DNA of 64,000 nucleotides from Platanthera guangdongensis (GCA_039583875.1 CM077160.1:111867314-111931313); one strand, 5' to 3'; positions 51,001-57,470 are shown, counted from the stretch's first letter. The notes: generated from the letters alone by a model not told the origin. Numbers and translations: made by a program.

Positions 51001-54000
51001 GCTTCCCGGGTACAAATCAACACTTCTCGAGAAAGAATATAAAATTTCTTGGGAACAACTCCCGGCTTCTCGAGAAATGGAGCTGGCCATCACGGGAAAG
51101 AATAACACTTCTCGGGAACAACTCCCGGTTTCTCGAGAACAGATCAAGGCTTTCTCGAGAACAGAGCAACGCATTTTTCAGAAACTCAGATTTGTCTTCA
51201 ACGATACAGACTAAACACACTCCGATTTGAACGAAATTCGTGCCGTAGACGAAAGTCGGCACTACAAATCTTACGACGAAGACAAAAAACTAGAATCCGA
51301 CGCACCATTCTCGAGACACTATCATCACATGCTTACAACAAGCATAAATATCACAAAACTTCAAATATGCGCTGAGACTACAAAAACGCTCGGACCGCAA
51401 CAAAACTGGACAAGCAAATCCAAAAACACAAACTTAATTCTTCCAACATGAAAACCTTCAATCTCGTCAAAAACCCAAAAATTTGGTCGAACAGACCTAA
51501 CGGATGCGAAGACGCACTAACGGTGCAGCGCCGTCAACATGACGTTAAAAAAAGTTACGCTCCGACGTCATAAATATGACATTAACAAATCAAATAATTA
51601 TCAAAAAGTCGGGGGCGTTACAGTAGATGAGGGCGCGACGGGTAGTAGAGGCCGCCCCGGGTTGACCAGGTCGTCGCGGGCTGAAGAGGTCGCCGCGGGT
51701 TGAAGAAGTCGCCGCGGGTTGACGAGGTAACAGTGCGGTAAGGGAAGAAACCGCACGGGAGAAGAAAAAATGGGAGACGAAACAAAGGGAGAAGAAAAGG
51801 GAGACCACAAGCTTAAGACGGGAGCTCACAGCGAGAAAAGACTAAATCGCGCGGGTATAGAGGAGACCGCGCAGATAGGGAGTAAGAGAGAGTGGTCCCC
51901 ACGTGCCAGAGAGAATCCTATAAAAAAAGGAGAGAGGAGAGGTGGAGGCCACAAGAATGAAGGGGAAGAGAAGCGGGTAGGGAAGTCCTAGCCGCCATGG
52001 CCCCACCCTGAACGAGAAGAGGAGGTCGACCGGTTAGAAAACACAGACCGCGCCTAGCCCAAGCAGAGGAAGACCGGACGGTTAGCAAAACGCTAGCAAC
52101 AAGGAGAGACCGATTCCCTCTGATGCCATGTAGAAAGGAATGGGCAAACCTTGCATATACTTCATGTGTAAAATACAAGAGAGAATACAAATATATAGGA
52201 GAAGAGAAGGAGAACAATCCTATACAAGAGATGTGGGACTAAAGGAGAAGAAGGAAATGGTCCTATAATTGGGCCTTTACAACAATCTTTCCTATGTCAT
52301 CTAACATTAACCATCATAGACTCTGTTTTCTCAGTGTTTTTTCTTTTGCGGTTTTGAAATAATGTGAACGCTAATTGTTTGCCCATTTGGGTAATCTCTT
52401 TTTAGATAAGCGGATCTCCAAAATGCCGTTCCATCTCCATCTCTAGTCGCGCCATCTTCAACCGTCACTGCCCGCTAAAAGAGGCCCTTAGTTTGGGATC
52501 CTATTTAATGTCTTTATACGCACTATTAATTGCGAATAATTCTTTTTGGTGTAATATTTTTTTATCTTCCTTTTTATCTCTCTCATCCCATTCCAAGACT
52601 AGGATGGTATTTGACTCCCTTCATTAGCACAAATACAGCTATGGATTTGAGTTTTCTGTGTCACCGTGACATGATAATATTTACGGGGTGAAAGTTATTT
52701 ATATACACTGGAAAATATATTCCCATGTAGTATTATCACCAACAGGATGAGAAAAATAATGATAATCATTCAGTGGTAAAACATGAAAGAAATCTTGGAA
52801 TTGCATTTCTTATGACCCTCAGTTTGTGACCATGTCCTTGACCTCGCAAGGGAGAATTCTTGGAAGGGATTGTCCATTCTTCGAACTAGGTTTCCCAATG
52901 GTGGATGGAGTTGGGAAAAGATACTTTTAGTGTGGGGATGAGCTCAACCCACTCGCGGCAACCCGTAGGAGGCACGATTTTCGATTTGGTAGTAGGAGAG
53001 GAAGATGAATAGGAGAGTTTAAAAATAAGCTTTTGCATGCCTCACTCATTACCCCTACTCTATTAAATAGTGAGAGAGAAAGATTCCAAAATATTACAAA
53101 AATGCCCCTCACCCAGACGACATTGTATATGAATAATATACATTAGCGCTATAACTTATAAAAGTACCTTATAAAGAATTAAAGAATAAAGATACACATC
53201 CATGGTTGTATTTCCGTTCCCTACGTGTACCCGCAACGGTACTCTGCTTACAAATGTCCTATTGAAGCTTAAGATTTTTTCGATGTTCTGTTGCATGTGA
53301 TGAGGGATAAACTGATCGAGTATTAGCTTTGCCTTTGATTAATGAATATTGGCTTTTCCTTCTTCATCGATCTGTTCTTTTTTACTTTGCCTATATGCAC
53401 TAAATCCCATCTTAAATTGGTATGCTTTCATGGAGTCTTTCATACCATTTATATATGAACTTATCCTATTTATCTCGGTCTGCTTTACATAGACTATATA
53501 ATGGAACATAAATTATTTAAGTTTGTTTGTTTTCCTACATAGATTGCCATATTTCAAACTTGTTTTTTCAAACCTATTTTACTGTTAAATTTTGTAGCTC
53601 GTCTACTTTGATATTTGATATAAAATTAATCTTATTTCAAACAATATTATTTTTACCAAGTATGAATGCTAATCTGTTAGCTTGCTACGATAAAATGACT
53701 AATGTGTTGGAATGACAAGCCAAATGTAGCTTTTCTTAACCAAATCTTCTTTTGTGTTTTGGTGTTTAAGGGAGAAAGTAAACCGCCCATTTCGTTGCCT
53801 TGACTGTCAGTACAGAAGAGAATTAGTTCGGGTATATCTATCAAATGTAGAGCAGATTTGTCGGCGCTTTTTTGAAGACCGGAAAAACAAACTTGGCAAG
53901 CTGATTGAGGATAAAGTTAGATGGTCAAGGTAGATTTTATCTCTAAAGCTTGTATTTCTCAAGTTTTGAGCTATGTATTATCTTCATAAAGGTCACCAAT

Positions 54001-56820
54001 GTTTTTTTAGTGATGTTAAACTGTAATCTTTTGGTTTCTTACTTGTCTGTCCACAGTTTTTGTGCCTTTTGGCTAGGGATTGACCAAAATTGCCGACGAC
54101 GCATATCGAGAGACAAGTTAGATACCATATTGAGGGTAGTTGTTAAACAATTTTTTGTAGAGAAGGAAGTGACATCTACCTTAGTTATGGATTCCCTTTA
54201 TAGTGGTCTGAGGTCTCTTGAATCCCAAAACAAGAGCAAGAAAGAAAGAATGAAGATAGAAATGGAGGAATCACCTGCTCCTCTGGTCCGGGTTGATAAA
54301 GATATGTTTGTTTTGGCTGATGACATCTTATTATTGCTCGAGAGGGTTGCTTCAGAGCCCTTGCCTGCCATGTCTTTACCTCCTAAGGATGATAAGGTTT
54401 CCCAGAATCGTACAAAAGTAAGATATTTTATTACTTTTAACATGAATTTAGTGCATCTGGTACTCTTGAACACACCTGTAATTCTTTAAATAAATGTTTT
54501 TGAAAAAAATCTGTCTAGAAGGCTCGCAAACCTAATAGGACTGCTTTTGCCTTAATATTTTTATGCTTCTTTCCAGTTTTGTGTTTGCAGATGCTCTTGT
54601 TCTTATTTTTAACATGAATTTATTACCTTGTTTAGCCTTACAGTGTAATGCCACTAGATTTACTGTGTGCACTTTGTAGCTGTTGCCTGATTTCTTAAGA
54701 TTTATAATTCAACAGAGAATATAAAATATGAAAAATGCACTATCATTAAACAAAAATTATTGGTGGCTATCATTAATAATAACTAAATTTATGACTTTCT
54801 TTCTTTCATTCCCTCCTTATCTCTCATGAAATTGTCTTCACTAAACACAGATCGATAAAGGGCTTTTAGTCAGCGGATCAAATACTAGAAATAGCTTTTA
54901 TTTTTTTGTCATTTCTCTCATTTTCCACCCCTCAAAAGAATGAATTAAGAATGCTGCTACAAAACATTGAGGGGATATAAACAAGAAGGTTGCTGAGTTG
55001 ATGAATATGTAAGATACCAAGCCCTTGATTTTAACCATTAGACTTCAAGCTACTTTACCCTTTTAAGTTCTCCACAAGAAATTACAAGGACGGATAATAA
55101 TGTGTATTCCTTCTCCAGTAGCTTCCTTCAGCTCTCTTATAACTAAGTCTCGGCATGTAGGCCTATGTGTGTCGTAATTCTCATCAAGATGTTTCATTGT
55201 TTTAGACAACTAATTCTTTGTAAGTAAACTTTGGAGTTTTTTAAAATATATAATATCATCTATGCTTGAAATGTTTTAATCTATTGTTGGTCTTATTCCC
55301 CTACTGCATATTGTTTTGAAGCCTTTTTGTTATGATCTCATGTGTGAACTCTATTTTTTCACTTGTCTAATGATTTTATCTCTCTTGTATTCATAAATGA
55401 TGGTTGTTGAACTATGATATTGATGATATATATAGGATGGATGTTCCGCTGAGGATCTCAAGGACTCCATTGAACGTGACGAGCGACGTCTTACAGAGCT
55501 TGGCCGTCGAACTATAGAAATTTTTGTTCTCTCTCATATTTTTAGGTATCATTTGCCCTAATAATTTACTCATTTTCTACACTAATTCCCATGATACTTT
55601 TTTTTATTTATTCTGCAAAAATTTAAGTATGTGGATTTATCATTTTTTAACTTGAGGCATGGTATTGCAATTTAATGCACCACTATATATTCTATTCTCG
55701 TTGACCATAATCAGAAGTAGGAGGCTGACGACGTTAGTATCAGGGAAGGAGGCGGCTCGCAACGTTGGATCAAGAGAGGTTACGACGAGAGGTTATCTTG
55801 ACGGGGGAGGCTACTACGGGTGTCTGGCATGGAGGACGAGAATGCTTGGGGTGATAGGATTGGGGAAGGGGTTGTTGACCTCGTCAAGATCGGGAGAGGT
55901 CGCAGACAATGCTTTGGCTCGGGAGGGGGGGGGGGGGCTGGTGTCATGAAATGGAGGTGAAGGGAAAGCATGAATATGCCCTACGAATTGTTACCTAGGG
56001 GAGCTTACAGAGTTGGTACCTTGAGGAGGACTGCGACCTTGAATAGAGTGAACCAAAACTTCGATGCCCTCACCTCTAACATAGACCCTAATAAAAATAA
56101 TAGGGGACTAGGGCAACCGATATTGACGGCTCATAATACACGCTCATGTTGGTTGCAATCAACACCAAATAAAAACACGAAATAATTACAGATATATGAT
56201 AAAATGTCAAAGCTACTGTGCAGACACATCCTTGGACTCGGATCATTTGAATGGGGACTAAATCAACGTGCTTTCTGTAGGTGTACATTTGTGTGGGCCA
56301 TCGGGACCTTCAATCTCCATCACATATGCACTTGAGTTTTGTTTTCAGCACATATCCACCTGGATGTATAACAATTTAGGTTTTCAGCCCATAATTTTTC
56401 TGATTTGTAGTAGAAACTTGTTGGTGTTTCATTTCAAATGTACTTGGTCATTGGTAGATATCTGTTTTATAATTTCAACATGAGTCTTCACATTACTGAC
56501 AAATTCCTGTTGCTAGAGGTTTGCCTTTTGGATACTTAATGTGTTGGATGAGGAAATTTGGTCATATTTACACAAATTATTCTCTTTTCAGAATGTGCTA
56601 TTTTTGTTTGACTTCTCACGATCTGCTTTGATTTTCTTCCTATTTAGTCCTCACTTGTTCTATTTGCAGCAGTATAATTGAAGTTGCGTACCAAGAGGCC
56701 GTTGCTTTGAAAAGACAAGAGGAGCTCATTCGCGAGGAGGAAGCTGCTGGGCAAGCTGAGCATGAGCTCAAGGCAAAACGCATTGCTGCTGAGAAAGACA
56801 AGCGCGCAAAGAAGAAGCAG
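22345..56820 (+). CDS. TRAF1-like: TRAF/MATH-domain protein, MUSE13/MUSE14 (TRAF1A/B) family, partial, spliced
   Basis: Seven exons totalling 1,069 coding bases (about 356 residues) join in frame: 22345-22433, 22516-22584, 22677-22806, 53771-53929, 54057-54417, 55436-55545 and 56670-56820. All introns are GT-AG, phases are compatible and there is no stop. The order of conserved blocks is that of the Arabidopsis MUSE13/MUSE14 proteins: the end of a MATH domain ([29 protein letters not shown]), a [16 protein letters not shown] block, then [40 protein letters not shown] and a Glu/Lys-rich helical tail. In Arabidopsis these are adaptor proteins: they help SCF-CPR1 turn over NLR immune receptors and act with SINAT ligases in ATG6 turnover. 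The N-terminus and the long Ser-rich C-terminus lie outside the window. The third intron is 30,964 bases and the seventh exceeds 7 kb, both filled with transposons. Function here is inferred from the family. Confidence 0.9.
22516..22584 (+). CDS. TRAF1-like: TRAF-like gene, visible exon 2 (MATH domain)
   Basis: Bounded by TTGTAG| and |GTTAGT, separated from exon 1 by an 82-base intron. It encodes [20 protein letters not shown] plus FS, a hallmark MATH/TRAF strand pair of this family. Confidence 0.93.
22677..22806 (+). CDS. TRAF1-like: TRAF-like gene, visible exon 3 (end of MATH domain)
   Basis: After the acceptor TGCTAG it encodes [20 protein letters not shown], then [20 protein letters not shown] and QVIR, the end of the MATH domain. 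It ends AG|GTATCA. This donor must reach the acceptor at 53770, almost 31 kb away. Open sequence continues after the donor to 22909, so readthrough would add about 34 unrelated residues before a stop. Confidence 0.92.
23412..23479 (-). mobile_element. Truncated Au-type SINE fragment
   Basis: GGACAGCCTGGTGCACAAAG, then GAGGGTCTGGGGAAGG and CAGGGTGAA, match the 3' part of the SINE at 15452. The tRNA-related head is missing. Confidence 0.75.
23591..23660. repeat. (TA)35 microsatellite
   Basis: Seventy bases of uninterrupted TA. All open frames across it, on both strands, are artefacts. Confidence 0.99.
23661..23765. repeat. GC-rich island flanked by TA repeats
   Basis: About 105 bases of high-GC sequence with GGGCACGGGTCTCCGGCCC, GGCGGGCTTCGCC and GTGGGCTC words between AT-only flanks. 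It is similar in style to the GC cores at 57327-57470 and 63897-64000. It may be the GC core of a non-autonomous Helitron-like or related repeat, but no terminus is identified. Confidence 0.55.
23959..23995. repeat. (AT)n microsatellite
   Basis: A TA run preceded by the short palindrome CTTATAATATAAG (23945-23957). The sequence just before it (23878-23944) reads TTGGAGCAAGGACATTTTGG, which reminds me of AT-rich ends of plant repeats. Confidence 0.85.
24720..25850 (+). pseudogene. Copia A gag with CCHC zinc knuckle
   Basis: Starts [21 protein letters not shown] stop at 24843 (ITTI*LDGTNY) breaks the capsid start; more stops and a frameshift follow near 25003-25100. The best open part (25110-25865) reads [16 protein letters not shown] onward and contains [14 protein letters not shown], a proper CX2CX4HX4C nucleocapsid knuckle at about 25518-25560. 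Gag would coat the RNA. Stops make this copy inactive. Confidence 0.85.
25850..26500 (+). pseudogene. Copia A protease and integrase start
   Basis: The protease signature [13 protein letters not shown] lies at 25855-25893, in the second frame. After a stop near 25987 the GAG-pre-integrase block ([20 protein letters not shown], then [12 protein letters not shown]) is in another frame, followed by a stop after MILTDV and the integrase start [19 protein letters not shown]. The sequence breaks at KNDVF where the solo LTR enters. Confidence 0.8.
26501..27502. mobile_element. Solo LTR (1,002 bp) in Copia A integrase
   Basis: Begins TGATGTAGG and ends GACACATCA, i.e. TG...CA with a 6-base terminal inverted repeat. 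It is flanked by TTTTT on both sides (26496-26500 and 27503-27507). Integrase coding resumes directly after it. No internal region is present, so it is best read as a solo LTR left by LTR-LTR recombination. A TATTATAAAGG near 27095 could be a TATA box on the + strand. A 14-G run sits at 27156. No second copy is in the window, and the T-rich target weakens the duplication call. Confidence 0.65.
27508..28400 (+). pseudogene. Copia A integrase core and C-terminal region
   Basis: Reads [20 protein letters not shown] with the DNGREY motif holding the second integrase aspartate, then [20 protein letters not shown], which holds the glutamate. A stop lies between them (IH*ASF). The C-terminal region shifts frame near 27870 and ends in a Thr/Ser/Pro-rich linker ([11 protein letters not shown], then [19 protein letters not shown]). 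Confidence 0.85.
28401..29880 (+). pseudogene. Copia A reverse transcriptase and RNase H
   Basis: RT blocks [20 protein letters not shown] and the catalytic YVDD (28932-28943) are readable through many stops. Downstream are the [12 protein letters not shown] and [20 protein letters not shown]ase H blocks, and a C-terminal [20 protein letters not shown]. Several in-frame stops and frameshifts make it inactive. Confidence 0.85.
29889..30008 (+). repeat. Copia A 3' LTR (about 120 bp)
   Basis: Follows the PPT-like TTTGATGGGGAG (29877-29888). Starts TGTTAGAATT, has the palindromic CTCCCTCCTATATATAGGAGGGAG (29941-29965, includes a TATA) and ends CACCAACA. There is no partner LTR in the window. Confidence 0.75.
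30049..30237 (+). repeat. Copia B 5' LTR (189 bp)
   Basis: TGTTAAGATGTAATG... to ...TTTCTCTACA. Contains CTCTATATAAGTG (TATA) near 30158 and AATATAATAAAAT near the end. Confidence 0.9.
30238..30250 (+). promoter_or_regulatory. Copia B primer-binding site
   Basis: TGGTATTAGAGGT directly after the LTR, one base off the tRNA-iMet-type TGGTATCAGAG. Confidence 0.85.
31140..31990 (+). pseudogene. Copia B gag
   Basis: Starts [20 protein letters not shown] and continues [20 protein letters not shown]. Stops at 31285, 31362 and 31408 split it, then [20 protein letters not shown] and [16 protein letters not shown] are readable. The zinc knuckle near 31905-31965 spans a frameshift (KCTHCGRDG, then [10 protein letters not shown]), and the expected histidine is tyrosine. 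Confidence 0.82.
32130..33740 (+). pseudogene. Copia B protease and integrase
   Basis: [10 protein letters not shown] at 32170-32205 is the protease active site (DSG). Downstream blocks [25 protein letters not shown], the [14 protein letters not shown] region and [17 protein letters not shown] follow, with frame changes at nearly every block. The long proline-rich stretch at 33400-33520 is the linker between integrase and RT. Confidence 0.8.
33741..35190 (+). pseudogene. Copia B reverse transcriptase and RNase H
   Basis: [20 protein letters not shown] and [20 protein letters not shown] start the [13 protein letters not shown] (YVDD at 34272-34283) is intact locally. RNase H blocks [19 protein letters not shown] and [20 protein letters not shown] are near the end. 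Stops at 34003, 34350 and elsewhere break the frame. Confidence 0.85.
35245..35432 (+). repeat. Copia B 3' LTR (188 bp)
   Basis: Matches 30049-30237 and lacks the final A. Preceded by GCTTGCGGAGGAG as polypurine tract. Confidence 0.9.
35433..35754. other. Intron remnant between Copia B and Copia C
   Basis: AT-rich sequence with TGTACA words near 35715-35760. No gene or element seen. Confidence 0.6.
35755..35935 (-). repeat. Copia C 3' LTR (181 bp)
   Basis: Begins TGTACAAAGG and ends CATCTAACA, followed by the PPT complement CTCCCCCACAAGCTGGAG. Confidence 0.9.
35936..36730 (-). pseudogene. Copia C RT C-terminus and RNase H
   Basis: 36727-36455 reads [38 protein letters not shown] and [17 protein letters not shown], then a stop. 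36448-36065 reads [20 protein letters not shown], then [34 protein letters not shown] and the RNase H end, with a frameshift after FCDSQA near 36165. The final [18 protein letters not shown] is in another frame (36140-35936). Confidence 0.88.
36731..37440 (-). pseudogene. Copia C reverse transcriptase, YVND active site
   Basis: One open frame at 37435-36803 covers most of [22 protein letters not shown] through [20 protein letters not shown] to [18 protein letters not shown]. The catalytic box reads YVND instead of YVDD (36898-36912), removing one of the two metal-binding aspartates, so the enzyme should be inactive even where the frame is open. A stop ends the frame after KDLGNL. Confidence 0.88.
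37441..38440 (-). pseudogene. Copia C integrase
   Basis: 38227-37457 reads [20 protein letters not shown] (the integrase glutamate region), [35 protein letters not shown], a proline-rich linker and [18 protein letters not shown], ending at a stop just before RT. Upstream, [12 protein letters not shown] sequence near 38290 is in another frame. The zinc-binding start is near 38580 (CIFGKQ-type, here [14 protein letters not shown]). Confidence 0.85.
38494..39170 (-). pseudogene. Copia C protease and pre-integrase, fused to leader by gag deletion
   Basis: [20 protein letters not shown] holds the protease DSG. It is preceded by [20 protein letters not shown] and [16 protein letters not shown], which matches the C-terminal gag linker of Copia E (EVRLQLQHLHGLLSRP). 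Upstream of that the frame runs into the GC-rich leader, not capsid or zinc knuckle, so about 0.7-0.8 kb of gag is deleted relative to E. The frame stays open upstream to 39762 by chance. Confidence 0.85.
39171..40056 (-). other. Copia C leader, distal part
   Basis: GC-rich sequence full of CCGC and GCGG words between the 5' LTR and the coding region. The 422-residue open frame across it is Ser/Leu/Arg-rich with no gag motif and is probably untranslated. It is interrupted at 40056 by chromovirus D and continues at 51623. Confidence 0.7.
40057..42933 (-). repeat. Chromovirus D 3' LTR (2,877 bp)
   Basis: TGTCACAACC...GGGCTTTACA on the + strand. Contains the CTCGAGA array at 42006-42460. Confidence 0.92.
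42006..42460. repeat. Palindromic CTCGAGA array in the 3' LTR
   Basis: About 17 exact CTCGAGA cores, mostly as TTCTCGAGAA or TTCTCGAGAG, spaced roughly 18-30 bases. Variants TTCTCGGGAA, TCCCGGGAA and TATCGAGA fill some gaps. The first units repeat GGATTTCTCGAGAGGGATAA nearly perfectly. Confidence 0.95.
42935..42952 (-). promoter_or_regulatory. Chromovirus D polypurine tract
   Basis: CACTTCCCCTAAAAAG on the + strand reads CTTTTTAGGGGAAGTG on the element strand, one or two bases before the 3' LTR. Confidence 0.8.
43020..43433 (-). pseudogene. Chromovirus D integrase tail and chromodomain-like end
   Basis: Reads [40 protein letters not shown] and QLRKCV, then [20 protein letters not shown]. 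After a one-base frameshift near 43130 the chromodomain-type sequence [20 protein letters not shown] continues with [15 protein letters not shown]. In intact chromoviruses this module is thought to guide integration to heterochromatin. Confidence 0.85.
43467..44431 (-). pseudogene. Chromovirus D integrase
   Basis: An HHCC-type zinc region ([11 protein letters not shown], then CYTCQRV) leads into the core. The first aspartate is in [14 protein letters not shown], the second in [13 protein letters not shown] (other frame, frameshift near 43870), and the glutamate in [20 protein letters not shown]. The triad is therefore still present. A stop (GGA*NERLTL) at about 43705 and the frameshift disable it. 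Confidence 0.88.
44572..45141 (-). pseudogene. Chromovirus D RT end and RNase H
   Basis: Open frame reading [40 protein letters not shown], then the RNase H blocks [40 protein letters not shown] and [20 protein letters not shown], ending near [13 protein letters not shown] stop before MMEWK separates it from the RT core. Confidence 0.88.
45166..46161 (-). pseudogene. Chromovirus D protease end and reverse transcriptase
   Basis: 46161-45829 reads [20 protein letters not shown] (protease end and linker). RT starts in 45823-45569 with [35 protein letters not shown], then after a frameshift 45585-45166 continues [31 protein letters not shown] and [11 protein letters not shown]. The catalytic box is FIDD (45325 region), normal for gypsy. 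Confidence 0.88.
46540..46640 (-). pseudogene. Chromovirus D nucleocapsid zinc knuckle
   Basis: [14 protein letters not shown] (about 46617-46576) is a standard CX2CX4HX4C knuckle, followed by [13 protein letters not shown]. It lies in a different frame from the capsid, so a frameshift separates them. Confidence 0.85.
46851..47726 (-). pseudogene. Chromovirus D gag
   Basis: 47726-47427 gives an N-terminal helix-rich region ([18 protein letters not shown]) with a stop after APLVP. 47426-47226 continues [34 protein letters not shown] and LKGLAKSW, then a stop. 47207-46851 completes the capsid: [36 protein letters not shown] and [17 protein letters not shown]. Two stops break it, otherwise it is close to full length. 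Confidence 0.88.
47727..48332 (-). other. Chromovirus D leader between PBS and gag
   Basis: AT-rich untranslated region with three related copies of TTATGCATCMCATACTACAT at about 48020, 48098 and 48162, a possible packaging or structural element. Confidence 0.7.
48333..48348 (-). promoter_or_regulatory. Chromovirus D primer-binding site
   Basis: CTTCTCTCTGATACCA is the complement of TGGTATCAGAGAGAAG, an initiator-tRNA-Met primer site two bases from the 5' LTR. Confidence 0.88.
49315..49730. mobile_element. Fold-back MITE (416 bp)
   Basis: Flanked by the 8-base duplication TAACTTTA (49307-49314 and 49731-49738). The empty site is visible in the other LTR near 41020. Terminal inverted repeats start GGTGATTGTTAACCGCAACC and extend ~43 bases with few mismatches, and similarity between the arms continues almost to the centre, so the RNA would form one long hairpin. 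Inside each arm CAACACGAAAGTTGTAGAT pairs with its own inverse about 20 bases away, making nested palindromes. No coding capacity. The 8-base duplication suggests hAT-type mobilisation, though the ends are not classic CAG ends. Confidence 0.93.
50740..51160. repeat. Palindromic CTCGAGA array in the 5' LTR
   Basis: The counterpart of 42006-42460, with the same unit order and minor differences. On the element strand it is near the start of the LTR, in U3. Confidence 0.95.
51623..52125 (-). other. Copia C leader, proximal part
   Basis: GC-rich leader with repeated GTCGCCGCGGGTTGA (51690-51725) continuing from 40056 across the D insertion. The breakpoint shows the duplicated GTAGA. Confidence 0.8.
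52126..52138 (-). promoter_or_regulatory. Copia C primer-binding site
   Basis: CCCTCTGATGCCA, the complement of TGGCATCAGAGGG, abuts the 5' LTR; one base off the iMet-type site. Confidence 0.85.
52139..52306 (-). repeat. Copia C 5' LTR (168 bp)
   Basis: TGTAGAAAGG...CATCTAACA, matching 35755-35935 with a short deletion and several substitutions. Confidence 0.9.
52312..53770. other. Host intron 3, 3' part; no gene
   Basis: AT-rich intron sequence running to the acceptor at 53770. A small block at 52920-53110 (CAACCCACTCGCGGCAACCC) may be a repeat fragment. Otherwise nothing is recognised. Confidence 0.6.
53771..53929 (+). CDS. TRAF1-like: TRAF-like gene, visible exon 4
   Basis: The acceptor is GTTTAAG|G. 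It encodes [20 protein letters not shown], then [13 protein letters not shown] and [13 protein letters not shown], and ends AAG|GTAGAT. The pair CLDC is invariant in the family members I remember. The exon completes the split arginine codon left open by exon 3, which is strong evidence that the two belong together despite the 31-kb gap. Confidence 0.93.
54057..54417 (+). CDS. TRAF1-like: TRAF-like gene, visible exon 5
   Basis: 361 bases between CCACAG| and |GTAAGA. It encodes [47 protein letters not shown], then [19 protein letters not shown] and [14 protein letters not shown] short spacer ([12 protein letters not shown]) is longer than I recall in eudicot homologues and resembles the monocot form. 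The minus-strand open frame over the same bases is a shadow. Confidence 0.93.
54418..55435 (+). other. Intron 5 of the TRAF-like gene; no repeat recognised
   Basis: 1,018 bases from GTAAGA to TATATAG. Ordinary T-rich intron sequence. Confidence 0.8.
55436..55545 (+). CDS. TRAF1-like: TRAF-like gene, visible exon 6
   Basis: The acceptor is TATATAG|, preceded by an AT repeat rather than a strong pyrimidine tract. It encodes [20 protein letters not shown] and then [16 protein letters not shown]. The donor is AG|GTATCA. Confidence 0.92.
55546..56669 (+). other. Intron 6 of the TRAF-like gene with a GC-rich insert
   Basis: 1,124 bases. Positions about 55712-56290 differ from the T-rich flanks: they are purine- and GC-rich, with a 13-G run at 55925-55937. 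No termini or coding motif recognised; possibly an old insertion. Confidence 0.6.
56670..56820 (+). CDS. TRAF1-like: TRAF-like gene, visible exon 7
   Basis: The acceptor is TTTGCAG|C and the donor CAG|GTAGGT. It encodes [20 protein letters not shown], then [20 protein letters not shown] and [11 protein letters not shown]. This is a charged, probably helical segment that in the family leads into a Lys-rich basic stretch. The downstream exon is outside the window. Confidence 0.92.
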
Positions 56821-57067
56821 GTAGGTGTCTGACTTTTGATGAATTGCTAGCTCTTTTCAATGTCAATAGTTGTCAGTTTGTATCCTTTACTTTGTTAACC
56901 AGTATAAAATTGATACTGTTGAGGAAAATAGAATTATATTCCAATTAACACTAGGATCCCATATATATATATATATTATATATATATATAAAACAATATA
57001 CATATTTTGAGGCACATCATATTTTAAGTTTTGACCATTGGATCTCATCAAATAAATCCTATCCCTA

Positions 57068-57215
57068 CATGAGAGAGAGAGTGGGGGGAGGAGAGAGAGG
57101 GGGAGAGAGAATAGGAGAGAGATGGCCGAAGGGAGAGGAGAGAGGGGCGGAGAGAGAGGGGGAGGAGAGAGAGAGAGGGTGAGAGAAAGAGAGAGAATAG
57201 GAAGAGAAAGAGGGC
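57068..57215. repeat. (GA)n-rich tract
   Basis: Imperfect GAGAGAGAGG-type low-complexity DNA. The matching tract of the second unit is at 63650-63780. Confidence 0.95.
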
Positions 57216-57326
57216 GAGAAATTAATGTTTTTACGTCAAAACGTAATTTTTTTTGATAAAATAAAAATTGTAATATCCATTTATAATTTTTACGGTCATT
57301 TTGAGTACTCATATGTATATATTGCA

Positions 57327-57470
57327 GGCACTGCCCGCCTTGATGCGGGCGCAACCCTCAATGACGCTTCGAGCGCGGGCGAAGCCCGTGCGGAGGCGGG
57401 CGAAGCCCGCCTAGATGCGGCCGAAGGCCGCCCGAGAGCATCGAGCACGGGCGTAGTGCGTGCGAAGATG
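57327..57470. repeat. GC core with GGGCGAAGCCCG palindromes
   Basis: Contains GCGGGCGAAGCCCG twice and related GGCCGAAGGCC and CACGGGCGTAGTGCGTG, each able to form a short hairpin. A homologous core is at 63897-64000. Confidence 0.85.

Larger units (their letters stand above)
40057..51622 (-). mobile_element. Tekay/Del-like chromovirus (Ty3/gypsy) D inserted in Copia C
   Basis: Target duplication GTAGA (40052-40056 and 51623-51627), LTR pair 40057-42933 and 48351-51622, tRNA-iMet-type PBS, PPT, and gag-protease-RT-RNase H-integrase-chromodomain order on the minus strand. LTRs of about 2.9 kb and a chromodomain-type tail after integrase point to the Tekay (Del) chromovirus lineage; that is knowledge-based inference. 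By eye the first ~118 aligned LTR bases differ at 7 positions, so the insertion is old. Stops and frameshifts interrupt gag, pol and integrase. Confidence 0.9.
48351..51622 (-). repeat. Chromovirus D 5' LTR (3,272 bp with MITE)
   Basis: Starts TGTCACAACC and ends GGGCGTTACA on the + strand. It is about 0.4 kb longer than its partner because of the MITE at 49315-49730; without it the length is about 2.85 kb. Contains a second CTCGAGA array. Confidence 0.92.
35755..52306 (-). mobile_element. Copia element C, split by chromovirus D
   Basis: Left LTR 35755-35935 and right LTR 52139-52306 are flanked by TTAAC on both sides (35750-35754 and 52307-52311). The primer site at 52126-52138 shows it reads on the minus strand. 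Pol lies at 35936-39170 and the GC-rich leader at 39171-40056 plus 51623-52125. Excluding D the element is about 5.0 kb. Most of gag is missing: the leader runs directly into the segment just before protease. Confidence 0.9.
22807..53770 (+). other. Intron 3 of the TRAF-like gene (30,964 bp), nested transposons
   Basis: The intron starts GTATCA and ends TTTAAG. It holds a SINE fragment, a TA-microsatellite/GC island, Copia A with a solo LTR, Copia B, and Copia C with chromovirus D and a MITE inside. Host intron sequence remains mainly at 22807-23400, 35433-35754 and 52312-53770. Confidence 0.88.

Noticed and set aside
54198..54473. Minus-strand open frame of 91 codons
   Set aside because: It is the exact antisense of exon 5 of the TRAF-like gene; the plus strand carries the conserved protein.
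56887..57354. 155-codon minus-strand open frame rich in Ser/Leu/Pro
   Set aside because: It arises from the (GA)n tract on the opposite strand.
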